Assembly (NCBI RefSeq): GCF_021401085.1
Contig: NZ_JACBFP010000007.1
Location: 94,129-158,128 of the forward strand
Length of the DNA stretch: 64,000 nucleotides
Reading direction: 5' to 3'
Source: Chryseobacterium sp. R2A-55
Lineage (GTDB): Bacteria; Bacteroidota; Bacteroidia; Flavobacteriales; Weeksellaceae
Of the stretch, positions 18,604 through 26,932 are shown piece by piece. The notes under the pieces are model-generated. The model had not been told where the DNA came from, made no database searches, and saw nothing but the letters and a program-made list of their open reading frames with translations. The first letter of the stretch is position 1; each line of letters begins with the position of its first letter. A program made the position numbers and the translations under genes.

Positions 18604-18611
18604 CAAAATTA
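18604..18611 (-). promoter_or_regulatory. -7 box directly before the MscS gene
   Basis: TAATTTTG on the minus strand, with the final G 6 nt from the ATG at 18598. It lies inside the upstream extension of the open frame, so it also decides the start. A leader of 0-2 nt is predicted. Confidence 0.5.
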
Positions 18612-18663
18612 ATAAAACTGTTTGTCATTCGCGGATTAATAATTATTTTTAACAAAAAAAGAA

Positions 18664-19149
18664 ATGGACAACAGTTTGATTTACCTCGTCGTGATGATTC
18701 TGCTGGTATTGGGGATTTTAGGAACCTTTATTCCCGTTTTACCTGGACTACTGCTGAGTTTATGCGGATTGTTGATTTATAAATTCGGGACAGATGCTCC
18801 GCTTTCAATGATTTATGTCTGGATTTTTGTGGTATTGACCGGCATATCTGTAATTCTGAATTATGTAATTCCCGCCCGAACCAACCGAAAATACGGTGGA
18901 ACACGATGGGGAAGCGTCGGTTCGGTACTCGGAACATTCGCCGGTATGATCTTCATTCCAATTCCATTTGGATTCTTGATCGGGATGTTTTTGGGCGTGT
19001 TTATCGGTGAATTACTGCATGATGTTAATGACAAGAAAAAAGCTTGGAATTCCACAAAAGGCGCACTGATAGGCTTTTTATACGGAACAGGATTTAATTT
19101 CATCGTTGCTTTGGCAATGTTTTTGGTAGTATTATTTGACCTATTTTAA
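18664..19149 (+). CDS. DUF456 family membrane protein
   Basis: A 161-residue hydrophobic protein with about four helices. It has LGTFIPVLPGLLLSLCGLLIY near the N-terminus, and glycine-rich helices including FIPIPFGFLIGMFLGVFIGE, which are typical of DUF456. The family has no assigned function. It is divergent from the MscS gene, with 65 bp between the two starts. The next gene, a lipoprotein, begins 11 bp after its stop, suggesting one transcript. Confidence 0.82.
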   Translation: MDNSLIYLVVMILLVLGILGTFIPVLPGLLLSLCGLLIYKFGTDAPLSMIYVWIFVVLTGISVILNYVIPARTNRKYGGTRWGSVGSVLGTFAGMIFIPIPFGFLIGMFLGVFIGELLHDVNDKKKAWNSTKGALIGFLYGTGFNFIVALAMFLVVLFDLF

Positions 19150-19159
19150 AATCAACACG

Positions 19160-19849
19160 ATGCATCATCCTATCCTCATTACCACATTTGGTTTGCTAAC
19201 TTTGGCAACCTGTAAAAATCCTGAAACAAAGAACGGGATTACAAACACAGAAACTTCTGTGAACACCACCTCCACTTCAACTGCGGAAGACCATCACACA
19301 AACACTGTCTATTCAACAGATAGCATAAGCAATTCTTCAACCGTTACCACCATGCAAGAACACACCACTCCTCCAAAAAAAGGCAACCCCAAAATGGCAC
19401 CAGGATTACCACCCGATAAAGCGGCGATAGATCAGGCAAAAAAAGAAGCCGCCAGAAGTTCAGCAAATTCGGAGAAAGACGGCGTCATCTATTTAAAAGA
19501 AGGCGAAAGAAGATTTCTGAAGGAATATGAAATGAATGTAACCTTCAAGAAAATGCTTGAAGATAGCCGCTGTCCGGAAGGCGTTGAATGTATCTGGGCT
19601 GGAAATGCTACTGCCGAAATTGAATTTATGGGAACTTATACCCGTCCGATGACTTTTCAGCTAAGCACTACCAATGACACCAGACGTGGCACTACCACGA
19701 GCGGAAATTTCAATGGTTACAGTATTTCGTTGGTTGAAGTTTATCCTCAAACTACTTCTGATAAAGGATTTAAAGCACTTCAGGGGAATTATAAAATCGG
19801 GTTGAAATTCTCGAAGAGTTCAAACGGAGACGGAGTTACCACGAAATAA
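19160..19849 (+). CDS. Predicted lipoprotein with C-x-x-x-x-x-C-I-W motif
   Basis: A 229-residue secreted protein. The signal peptide ends in a lipobox (TLATC, Cys at about residue 18). A low-complexity Ser/Thr/Asn-rich linker follows (about 20-90), then a C-terminal beta-rich domain with DSRCPEGVECIWAGNA. This Cys-Pro ... Cys-Ile-Trp-Ala-Gly signature recurs in many small bacterial envelope proteins of unknown role. The start at 19160 rather than 19136 is chosen because only it gives a proper signal peptide. Its 3' end overlaps the convergent ung gene by 14 bp. Confidence 0.75.
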   Translation: MHHPILITTFGLLTLATCKNPETKNGITNTETSVNTTSTSTAEDHHTNTVYSTDSISNSSTVTTMQEHTTPPKKGNPKMAPGLPPDKAAIDQAKKEAARSSANSEKDGVIYLKEGERRFLKEYEMNVTFKKMLEDSRCPEGVECIWAGNATAEIEFMGTYTRPMTFQLSTTNDTRRGTTTSGNFNGYSISLVEVYPQTTSDKGFKALQGNYKIGLKFSKSSNGDGVTTK

Positions 19850-20477
19850 TCTGCAGATTTTTTGATGCTAAATAGTCATTAATTTTAGAAAATGGCTTGC
19901 TGCCGTAAAATCCGCGGTAAACCGAAAACGGTGATGGATGAGCAGATTTAATGATAAAATGTTTGGAGGAATCAATGAGTTCCTCCTTTTTTTGTGCAAA
20001 TGCGCCCCACAAAACGAAAACCACATTTTCTTTCTTATCCGAAATCTCCTTGATTACGAAATCTGTAAATTTTTCCCAGCCCAAATATTTATGCGAATTT
20101 GGAGCATGAGCTTTCACTGACAAAGTTGCATTCAAAAGCAATACACCCTGTTTTGCCCAATCGTCGAGTTCAGTTTTGGTTCGCTCTATTCCTAGATCGG
20201 CTTTCAGTTCAGCAAAAATATTTTTTAAAGAAGGTGGCGCAGAAACTTCTTCTGAAACAGAAAAACAAAGCCCATTCGCCTGAAAATAATTATGATAAGG
20301 ATCTTGCCCAATAATCACCACTTTCACTTCCTCAAACGGAGTCAGTTCCAAAGCACGGAAAATCTGATTTTTCGGCGGGAAACAATCTCCGGATGAATAT
20401 TCCTCCTCCAATTTTCGGCAGAGATTTTCATAATATTCCGAATGAACGACGGGTGCTACAATTTCGGACCAAGTCAT
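19836..20477 (-). CDS. ung: Uracil-DNA glycosylase (family 1)
   Basis: A 213-residue family 1 uracil-DNA glycosylase that removes uracil from DNA as the first step of base-excision repair. The catalytic water-activating motif GQDPYHN (Asp at about residue 59) and the DNA-intercalating HPSPFSVYRGF near the C-terminus are both present. Length is typical. It is transcribed away from mutS2 across a 110-bp gap with its own promoter, and its last 14 bp overlap the end of the convergent lipoprotein gene. Confidence 0.95.
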   Translation of the reverse strand: MTWSEIVAPVVHSEYYENLCRKLEEEYSSGDCFPPKNQIFRALELTPFEEVKVVIIGQDPYHNYFQANGLCFSVSEEVSAPPSLKNIFAELKADLGIERTKTELDDWAKQGVLLLNATLSVKAHAPNSHKYLGWEKFTDFVIKEISDKKENVVFVLWGAFAQKKEELIDSSKHFIIKSAHPSPFSVYRGFYGSKPFSKINDYLASKNLQIISW

Positions 20478-20500
20478 AAATGATGAATAATGAGTAATTG

Positions 20501-20508
20501 CAAAATTA
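20501..20508 (-). promoter_or_regulatory. ung: Promoter of ung
   Basis: TAATTTTG on the minus strand matches the -7 consensus. A TTTG lies 18 bp upstream of it, giving a full TTTG-n18-TAnnTTTG Bacteroidota promoter. The predicted leader is about 20 nt. Confidence 0.65.
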
Positions 20509-20575
20509 AAACAATATTACCGTTTTCAAATTATGATGTACACACCACCACACATCTTCACATCAACAAATTGAT

Positions 20576-20583
20576 TATTTTTG
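20576..20583 (+). promoter_or_regulatory. -7 box directly before mutS2
   Basis: TATTTTTG, with its last base 5 nt before the GTG start at 20588. If the transcription start is the usual 4-5 nt after this box, the mutS2 mRNA has no leader. The -33 region is weak. It is divergent from the ung promoter within 83 bp. Confidence 0.5.
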
Positions 20584-20587
20584 CAGG

Positions 20588-22738
20588 GTGCATATACAAA
20601 AAGAAGATTTAAACGAACTCGAATTTCCCGAACTGTTGTCGGAAATAGCTCCATTTGCCTTTTCACCGAAGATGGCGGAAAAAATTCTTGCACTTCAACC
20701 GATGGAAATTGACGAGGCTGAACTTTCACTAAAAAAGGCAGCGGAATTTCTATCGAGTTTTGAAAGCGAAAATGCTATTCCATTCAGCGAATATGAAGAT
20801 ATTGAACAGGAACTGAAACTGATGATGATCGAAAATTTTCGGTTAGAAAATGCGGCCTTTATCAAAATAAAAAGCTTGACTGAGCAAATCGGAAAACTAC
20901 AAAAATTTTTTCCGCCATTTGAAGAGTTATTTCACAACCTGAATAATGATGTGAAAGTCTTGGAATTCAAGAAAGAAATCATAGACAAGATCGATCATGT
21001 TTTCAACCGTTTCGGTGAAGTGAAAAGTGAGGCTTCCCCATTTTTAAAAACCCTTCGAACGGAAATCCAACATGCCAGAAAAGCCATTCAAGAGAACTTC
21101 AACCGCACTTTGAGCGCGCTCTCCACCACTGATTTTCTGGATGATATTAAAGAAAGCATCATCGATGACCAAAGGGTTTTGGCAGTGAAATCCGGATACA
21201 AAAAAAGAGTTTCTGGAAGAGTTTTGGGGGTTTCAAAAACAGGGTCGATTACCTATATTCAACCTGAATCGGTGGTGAAACATCAGTTTAAACTTCGGGA
21301 AGACCTGGAGGAAGAAAAGAAAGAAGTCGATAAAATACTAAGAAAACTTACTGCAGAAATTTCTGAATTCCAGCCCGAACTTTCTGACTATCAAAGTTAT
21401 ATTTTCGATTTGGACCTAACAAGGGCGAAAGCAAAATTCGCCGAAAAAATCGGTGGTGTTTTACCTAAAATCAACCGGCATAAGACTTTACGACTGGTCA
21501 ATGCATTCCACCCGCTATTGCTGATCCGCAACCGGGAAGCCCAAAAAAAGATTTTTCCCCAAACTTTGACTTTGACGGAACACAACCGAATCATTTGTAT
21601 TTCGGGACCAAATGCAGGCGGAAAATCCATTACCTTAAAAACCGTCGGATTACTTCAACTGATGATTCAAAGCGGAATCCTGGTTCCGGTACATCCAAAA
21701 TCGGAAATGTTTTTCTTTAAAAAATTAATGACCGATATCGGTGACAACCAGTCAATTGAAAACCATCTTTCCACGTACTCTTCCCGGTTAAAAAAAATGT
21801 CGCAGATCATCCGCGAAGCCAATTCCGATACCCTTTTACTGATTGACGAATTCGGGACTGGATCTGATCCGGAATTAGGAGGCGCATTGGCGGAAAGTTT
21901 TCTGGAATTTTTTTACGAAAAGAAATCTTTCGCAATTATTACCACGCATTACACGAACATTAAACTGGTGATTGAACAACTTCCGAACGCCCAGAATGCG
22001 GCGATGCTTTTCGACGAAAACTCCCTGGAACCACTTTATAAACTGGAAGTTGGACAAGCCGGAAGTTCTTTCACTTTTGAAGTTGCAGAGAAAAACAAGA
22101 TTCCAAGATTCATCATTAATTCTGCCAAGAAAAAGGTGGAACACGACATTGTGAACCTGGATAAAACCATCGTTAAGCTGCAGCAGGAAAAATTTGAGGT
22201 CGAGAAACTGAAATCCAATTTAACCGAGCAAAAAGAATCCACCCAAAACAAGCGTGAAAATCTGGAAAAACTCAACGAGCAGCTTCAGCAGAAACTCTTC
22301 AACTTCCAGAAACTTTACGAAGACGAACACCGAAAACTGCAATTCGGGAACAAGATTGAAAGTTTCATCGATTCTTATGTGAAAGGAAAATCCAGAAAAG
22401 ATGTAGTGCGGGATTTCGTAAAAATTCTGGAACAGGAGAAATTCCGAAAACTTGGCTCTGATAAAGATGAAACCAAAAAACTGCAGGTGATCAAGAGAAA
22501 AATCACCCAGCAACTCAAAAAGGAAAACGTTCAGGAAAAAATCGCGGAGACCCACGAAAAATTAGAAGACCGAAAAAAGAAAGAGCGCGCAGTTTGGTTG
22601 AAAATCGGTCAGCGTGTGAGAATTTCGGGTTCAACTTCTGTGGGAACCATTGAAAAAATAGACAAGAACCAAAAGGTGACGGTGAATTATGGAACGTTTA
22701 AGACCCAGATTTCCGGGGACGAACTGGAACGGATTTAA
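20588..22738 (+). CDS. MutS2-type ATPase lacking the Smr domain
   Basis: A 716-residue MutS family protein. The N-terminal core and clamp helices are followed by the ABC-type ATPase with Walker A GPNAGGKS (about residues 339-346), the Walker B region DTLLLIDEFGTGSDPELGGALAE, and THYTNIK. A long coiled coil follows (about 520-590). The protein ends in a KOW-like segment (VGTIEKIDKNQKVTVNYG) with no C-terminal Smr endonuclease domain, so it is shorter than the roughly 780-residue B. subtilis protein. MutS2 proteins bind branched DNA or collided ribosomes rather than mismatches. The start is GTG. Confidence 0.88.
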   Translation: MHIQKEDLNELEFPELLSEIAPFAFSPKMAEKILALQPMEIDEAELSLKKAAEFLSSFESENAIPFSEYEDIEQELKLMMIENFRLENAAFIKIKSLTEQIGKLQKFFPPFEELFHNLNNDVKVLEFKKEIIDKIDHVFNRFGEVKSEASPFLKTLRTEIQHARKAIQENFNRTLSALSTTDFLDDIKESIIDDQRVLAVKSGYKKRVSGRVLGVSKTGSITYIQPESVVKHQFKLREDLEEEKKEVDKILRKLTAEISEFQPELSDYQSYIFDLDLTRAKAKFAEKIGGVLPKINRHKTLRLVNAFHPLLLIRNREAQKKIFPQTLTLTEHNRIICISGPNAGGKSITLKTVGLLQLMIQSGILVPVHPKSEMFFFKKLMTDIGDNQSIENHLSTYSSRLKKMSQIIREANSDTLLLIDEFGTGSDPELGGALAESFLEFFYEKKSFAIITTHYTNIKLVIEQLPNAQNAAMLFDENSLEPLYKLEVGQAGSSFTFEVAEKNKIPRFIINSAKKKVEHDIVNLDKTIVKLQQEKFEVEKLKSNLTEQKESTQNKRENLEKLNEQLQQKLFNFQKLYEDEHRKLQFGNKIESFIDSYVKGKSRKDVVRDFVKILEQEKFRKLGSDKDETKKLQVIKRKITQQLKKENVQEKIAETHEKLEDRKKKERAVWLKIGQRVRISGSTSVGTIEKIDKNQKVTVNYGTFKTQISGDELERI

Positions 22739-22830
22739 TCGTCTGATTTTCTCACGCAGAGGAACTGCTGGAATCAGCAAGAAATTCTCAAAACATTTAT
22801 GTCCGTTCAATACGAATTTGAAATCATAAG

Positions 22831-22866
22831 AAAAGTCCTTCCAAAAACTTGAAAGGACTTTTTTAA
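22831..22866 (+). terminator. Rho-independent terminator after mutS2
   Basis: An AAGTCCTT/AAGGACTT-type stem (AAAAGTCCTT at 22831-22840, GAAAGGACTT at 22851-22860) is followed by a T-run. It lies between convergent mutS2 and rny and could serve both strands. Confidence 0.75.
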
Positions 22867-22895
22867 TTCTGAGATTTCAGCCAGTTACCGCTGCA

Positions 22896-24467
22896 TTATC
22901 TTGCGATATTCACCGCTCTGGTTTCACGGATCACTGTGATTCTGACTTGACCCGGATAAGTGAGTTCATTTTGGATTTTTTCAGAAATATCATAAGAAAG
23001 CTGTGCGCTTTGGTCATCGCTAACTTTACCGCTTTCCACCATCACACGGAGTTCACGACCCGCCTGAATTGCGTATGCACTGGAAACCCCGTCAAAACTC
23101 AATGCGGCGGATTCCAAATCTTTTAGTCTTTGGATATAAGATTCCAAAACCTGTCTTCTAGCTCCTGGTCTTGCTCCGGAAATTCCGTCGGCAACTTGGA
23201 TGATTGGCGAAAGAAGTGAAGTCATTTCAATCTCGTCATGGTGTGCTCCAATTGCGTTAACAACTTCTGGATTTTCACCGAATTTTTCTGCCCACTGCAT
23301 TCCGAGAAGCGCGTGTGGAAGTTCGGATTCCTGTTCCGGAACTTTTCCGATATCATGGAGTAAACCGGCTCTTTTCGCCAATTTCACATTGAGTCCCAGT
23401 TCTGCAGCCATCGTTGCAGCGATGTTGGCAACTTCTCTGGAGTGCTGCAAAAGGTTTTGTCCATAAGAAGAACGGAATTTCATTCTTCCCACGATTTTCA
23501 CCAGTTCCGGGTGCAGTCCGTGGATTCCCAGATCGATGATGGTTCTTTTACCCACTTCGATGATTTCTTCCTCGATATGTTTTCTGGTTTTTTCCACCAC
23601 TTCCTCAATTCTTGCGGGGTGAATTCGTCCGTCGGTTACCAATCGGTGCAGCGATAATCTGGCGATTTCTCTGCGGACCGGATCGAAGCATGAAAGCAGG
23701 ATTGCTTCAGGAGTATCATCCACAATGATTTCTACACCGGTTGCAGCTTCCAAAGCACGGATATTTCTACCTTCTCTACCGATGATTCTTCCTTTCACTT
23801 CGTCGGATTCAATATTGAAGACAGAAACCGAGTTTTCGATGGCCTGTTCCGTTCCGATTCTCTGAATGGTTTGAATGACGATTTTTTTGGCTTCCTGTTT
23901 TGCATTGAGATTGGCTTCTTCCATGATGCTTTGAACATGAGCTTGCGCTTTTGTTTTCGCTTCGGCTTTCATGGCTTCCACGAGTTCGTTCTTGGCATCC
24001 TCTGCGGAATATCCAGAAATTTTCTCCAGGATTTCTACTTTTTGGGCAGTGATGGCATCCAATTCCTGTTGTTTTCTTTCCAGAATTTCGTGTTTTTTGC
24101 CGTAGTCTGCGATTTGTCTTTCCAGATCCTTTTCCAGTTTTCCGGTTTTGCTCAGTTCGTCATTGAGTTTGTGCTCTTTGTCTTTGAGGCTTTTCTCGGA
24201 TTCCTGCATTTTCTTTTCTCTCTGCTGAATATCGGCATCATGTTGCGATTTCAGTTCCAGGAATTTTTCTTTGGCCTGAAGATGTTTTTCCTTCTTCACG
24301 GCTTCTGCTTGAACCGTGGCTTTCTCTATAAGATTTTCGGCGTTTTTCTTGGCATCATTAATGATGAATTGTGCCTTTGAATTCAGCGAGCTTTTGGAAA
24401 AAACAAGTCCCAAAACCGCACCGATTCCCAGACAAACCATGCCGATGATAATTGTAATTAAGTCCAT
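22896..24467 (-). CDS. rny: Ribonuclease Y
   Basis: A 523-residue membrane-anchored endoribonuclease that initiates mRNA decay. An N-terminal membrane helix (about residues 3-24) is followed by a long coiled coil (about 30-190). A KH domain contains [15 protein letters not shown] (about 229-243), and the HD domain contains [10 protein letters not shown] with the metal-binding His-Asp pair and HHDEIE. Length and order match RNase Y. It lies immediately downstream of the 6S-like RNA, 37 bp after that RNA's end. Confidence 0.95.
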   Translation of the reverse strand: MDLITIIIGMVCLGIGAVLGLVFSKSSLNSKAQFIINDAKKNAENLIEKATVQAEAVKKEKHLQAKEKFLELKSQHDADIQQREKKMQESEKSLKDKEHKLNDELSKTGKLEKDLERQIADYGKKHEILERKQQELDAITAQKVEILEKISGYSAEDAKNELVEAMKAEAKTKAQAHVQSIMEEANLNAKQEAKKIVIQTIQRIGTEQAIENSVSVFNIESDEVKGRIIGREGRNIRALEAATGVEIIVDDTPEAILLSCFDPVRREIARLSLHRLVTDGRIHPARIEEVVEKTRKHIEEEIIEVGKRTIIDLGIHGLHPELVKIVGRMKFRSSYGQNLLQHSREVANIAATMAAELGLNVKLAKRAGLLHDIGKVPEQESELPHALLGMQWAEKFGENPEVVNAIGAHHDEIEMTSLLSPIIQVADGISGARPGARRQVLESYIQRLKDLESAALSFDGVSSAYAIQAGRELRVMVESGKVSDDQSAQLSYDISEKIQNELTYPGQVRITVIRETRAVNIAR

Positions 24468-24504
24468 ATATATCTATGTTTATTTTTGTTTTAGTTCAAA
24501 AAAA

Positions 24505-24665
24505 GCCTACAACAATTCCGGATTAGAGTAAACTCCTAATCTACACGATTTGAACTGATTTTCATTTTCTGTAATCCGAGCAAGTCGGCGCGCCATCAAA
24601 TGAACTTTCGTCCGGTTATTGTTTAGCGTTGAGTTTACCTTTAATGTGTTAGAACTATTGTAGGC
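24505..24665 (-). ncRNA. ssrS: 6S RNA candidate (6S-Flavo type)
   Basis: The 222-bp gap between zapA and rny holds a 161-nt structure. GCCTACAA and TTGTAGGC (24505-24512 with 24658-24665) form the closing stem. Inside, 15- and 19-nt unpaired strands form a central bubble. GTAAACTC/GAGTTTAC (24528-24535 with 24631-24638) form the inner stem, and further arms include ATTTGA/TCAAAT and a CCGA/TCGG hairpin. On the minus strand the closing stem is followed by seven U. A hairpin GATTAG/CTAATC (24521-24526 with 24536-24541) can form in the 3' bubble only if the inner stem opens. 6S RNA acts as a promoter mimic for RNA polymerase. The zapA neighbourhood also fits; E. coli ssrS is next to zapA. Confidence 0.75.
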
Positions 24666-24689
24666 AGTTGTTTCCCGGAAAAGAAAAAT

Positions 24690-24977
24690 CTACTTTTCCA
24701 GCGCTTCCAAGATCCGGTTGAGCTGTAGCAACCTTTCATTGGAGGCATTGATATTCTTTTCGTTCGTGATTTGTGAGACTTCCGCGTTGGTTCCCATTTT
24801 CAGGGCGCACATCGCCAAAGCATCCTGTTTGTCTCTCACGTCAAAATTTTGTTCAAAATCTTTAATCATGGCTTCAATCTGTTTCCCCACTTTTCGCAGT
24901 GTTTCTTCTTCTGCAGCGGGCACATTCAGCGGATAATTTCTTCCGGCGATGGTGATGGTAATCCTCCTCACTTCCAT
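24690..24977 (-). CDS. zapA: Cell division protein ZapA
   Basis: A 95-residue ZapA homologue. The N-terminal VRRITITIAGRNYPLNVPAAEE forms the globular part and the rest is a long helix suited to coiled-coil dimerisation. ZapA binds FtsZ and stabilises the Z-ring at midcell. Its ATG overlaps the stop codon of the upstream coiled-coil gene by one base, so the two are translationally coupled. The 6S-like RNA follows directly downstream. Confidence 0.88.
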   Translation of the reverse strand: MEVRRITITIAGRNYPLNVPAAEEETLRKVGKQIEAMIKDFEQNFDVRDKQDALAMCALKMGTNAEVSQITNEKNINASNERLLQLNRILEALEK

Positions 24978-25279
24978 TACAATCCGTTGTTTTGAAGTTC
25001 TGCAATACAGTTATCCACCTCTTTGATCAACCGGTTGATGTGCGTTTTCATCAATCGGTTGTGGTCTGGATTCCCGGATATTGCCGAGTAAAGCTTAATA
25101 TTTTTTTGTTCTTCTGCTAATGCCTGACTTTTTCTTCTTTCCTCATCATACTTTGCCTTCAGCTCTTCGTGTTCTCGACTTAGTTCCAAATACTTTTCGC
25201 TTAAGTTCTGATAATCTTTTCTGAAGTTCAGAACCCTTTTCTCCAAAAGCGAAAAATTATTCTCTAAATCTCGAAGCAT
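24977..25279 (-). CDS. Short coiled-coil protein paired with ZapA
   Basis: A 100-residue protein that is almost entirely charged heptad-like helix from residue 5 to about 65, then a short ordered end (DHNRLMKTHINRLIKEVDNCIAEL). Size, coiled-coil content and one-base overlap with zapA suggest a partner in Z-ring organisation, comparable to ZapB, but sequence similarity to ZapB cannot be claimed. A TATTTTTG box at 25309-25316 lies 30 nt upstream and probably drives this gene, zapA and perhaps the RNA. Confidence 0.7.
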   Translation of the reverse strand: MLRDLENNFSLLEKRVLNFRKDYQNLSEKYLELSREHEELKAKYDEERRKSQALAEEQKNIKLYSAISGNPDHNRLMKTHINRLIKEVDNCIAELQNNGL

Positions 25280-25308
25280 TTTCAGGTGTTGTTATTCTAA
25301 CTATTGTA

Positions 25309-25316
25309 CAAAAATA
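25309..25316 (-). promoter_or_regulatory. -7 box upstream of the coiled-coil/zapA operon
   Basis: TATTTTTG on the minus strand, 30 nt before the ATG at 25279. No clear -33 TTG was found. Confidence 0.5.
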
Positions 25317-25415
25317 TAAAAATTTAATTTGAATTGGAGTTTTCTCGCAGATTTATTTGGATAAAAAAAGAGAAGACCTAATCAGCCTTCTCTTTATGAA
25401 ATATTTAAATATAAT

Positions 25416-26201
25416 TTATTCGAATTTCAGCACGAACATAAACGCTCTGGTTTTTGCAGAGGAAATTGCCGAGGTCCAATATGGTGGCGTTTCTGCATTA
25501 TCTGCAACCATCTCGTCATTGATCATAAATGTTCCACGGAATCCCGGAGTCAGTTTGAATCTGCTGAAATAGAACTGAATCCCGATTTCTGCGGTCCAGG
25601 CAAAATTACTGGATGTGGTGCGGAAAATCCCGTTTGAATTGTCATCCACCGAACTGCTATTGGATTGCAAATTCATCATCCAGTTGACCCCTGCAGCGGC
25701 GTAAGGTCTTGAATTGTACCATCTGTCACCATGAACTTCCAATAACAAAGGTACGTCCAAATAAGTGGATTTCACCGTTCTCAGCTTGTCTGCTTCCGTC
25801 AAAGCCCGCGGTGTGAAAGGTGCATTGGCTGTAGTTCCACCAGAATATTGATCATTTGATTGGGTATTAAAGGTAATTTCTCTGGACATGAACTGAAGTC
25901 CCGGTTCCAATCTTAAATCAAAATTGTCATTAAGACGCATCTTTCCAATTAATCCGGCTCCGAAACTGTATGAGGACTTGGTTTGCACCAGGTTTCTCTG
26001 CCCATCCATCCCAAACATGGGGTGCAGCACGAGTTTGTAGTCAAAATTATTTGCTGCAAGGTAAAAACCGTAGCTGAATTTTTGGCCATCAAAACCTTCC
26101 AGACGGTCCATTCTGTCTTTGGTTCTGAAAAGCTGCGCATTGAAAAGTCCCGCAAAGAAGATTGCTATGAGTACCTTGATTTTCAGTGTGTTATTCCCCA
26201 T
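25416..26201 (-). CDS. porT: PorT-like outer membrane barrel protein (type IX secretion)
   Basis: A 261-residue exported protein with a signal peptide (about residues 1-22, ending FNAQ) and alternating amphipathic strands of a small outer-membrane beta-barrel. It ends in a strand closing with F-E. Segments such as STYLDVPLLLEVHG, RPYAAAGVNWMM and FKLTPGFRG match the PorT pattern. PorT is required for type IX secretion and gliding in Bacteroidota. It starts 1 bp after the ubiE stop, and the ubiE-porT order is, as I recall it, common in flavobacteria. The sorting-domain cargo gene at 36176 fits a functional system. Confidence 0.82.
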   Translation of the reverse strand: MGNNTLKIKVLIAIFFAGLFNAQLFRTKDRMDRLEGFDGQKFSYGFYLAANNFDYKLVLHPMFGMDGQRNLVQTKSSYSFGAGLIGKMRLNDNFDLRLEPGLQFMSREITFNTQSNDQYSGGTTANAPFTPRALTEADKLRTVKSTYLDVPLLLEVHGDRWYNSRPYAAAGVNWMMNLQSNSSSVDDNSNGIFRTTSSNFAWTAEIGIQFYFSRFKLTPGFRGTFMINDEMVADNAETPPYWTSAISSAKTRAFMFVLKFE

Positions 26202-26202
26202 A

Positions 26203-26922
26203 TTATTTGGTTGCCTTGTAAATAGTTGCGATTCCTAGACTTAGTTTCTTGTATTCTACTTTCTGGAACCCTGTCTTCAACAGTATGTTTTTCATTTTCT
26301 CGCCAAACGGAAAAGCGTTCACAGAATCCGGAAGATAGGTATAAGCTCTGTTATCTTTGGAAACCAGTTTCCCGATTTGGGGCAGAATATTTTTAAAATA
26401 AAACATATAGAACGGTCCCAAAAACCCTTCCACTTTAGAAAATTCCAGAATATATACGCTCGCATTTTCTTTCACTACCCTTCTGAGTTCCGACAAACCT
26501 TTCTCCAGATTCTCAAAATTTCTTACTCCAAAAGCAACGGAAACCGCATCGAATTTATTGTCATCAAACGGCAGGTTTTCAGCATCGCCTTTTTCCATAG
26601 AAATTTCGGCATCTAATTTAAGTTTTTTTATTTTATCGATCCCTACATTCAACATTTGCTGTGAAAGGTCCAAGCCAACCACTTTCGCACCGGTTCCTTT
26701 TTGCACGGCAATCGCCAGATCGCCGGTTCCGGTTGCCACATCAAGCACCAGTTTTGGTTGGTCTTTGTTCATCCATTTTACCAAAGTGTTTCGCCACAGC
26801 ACATCAATTTTCATGGAAAGCACATGATTCAGCAGATCGTATTTCGGCGCGATATTGTCGAACATATCTTCCACTTCCTTTTTTTTCCCGGCTTCTGTAT
26901 TGTAGGGTGTAACTTGGCTCAC
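26203..26922 (-). CDS. ubiE: Demethylmenaquinone methyltransferase (UbiE/MenG)
   Basis: A 239-residue class I SAM methyltransferase. It has the family start KKKEVEDMFDNIAPKYDLLNH, the SAM motif DVATGTGDLAI (about residues 60-70), and the signature SVAFGVRNFENLEKGL. In flavobacteria, which use menaquinone, it methylates demethylmenaquinone in the last biosynthetic step. It is sandwiched tightly between an upstream membrane protein gene (10 bp) and porT (1 bp). Confidence 0.93.
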   Translation of the reverse strand: MSQVTPYNTEAGKKKEVEDMFDNIAPKYDLLNHVLSMKIDVLWRNTLVKWMNKDQPKLVLDVATGTGDLAIAVQKGTGAKVVGLDLSQQMLNVGIDKIKKLKLDAEISMEKGDAENLPFDDNKFDAVSVAFGVRNFENLEKGLSELRRVVKENASVYILEFSKVEGFLGPFYMFYFKNILPQIGKLVSKDNRAYTYLPDSVNAFPFGEKMKNILLKTGFQKVEYKKLSLGIATIYKATK

Positions 26923-26932
26923 AATCTTTGAT

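Noticed and set aside
23871..24380. 169-codon Phe-rich plus-strand frame opposite rny
   Set aside because: It is the reverse of the RNase Y coiled coil; extreme Phe/Leu composition and no promoter.
24481..24488. TATTTTTG on the plus strand, which could drive a plus-strand transcript through the 6S-like region
   Set aside because: The U-run after the closing stem and the orientation of zapA and rny both favour the minus strand for the RNA. The box is probably fortuitous.
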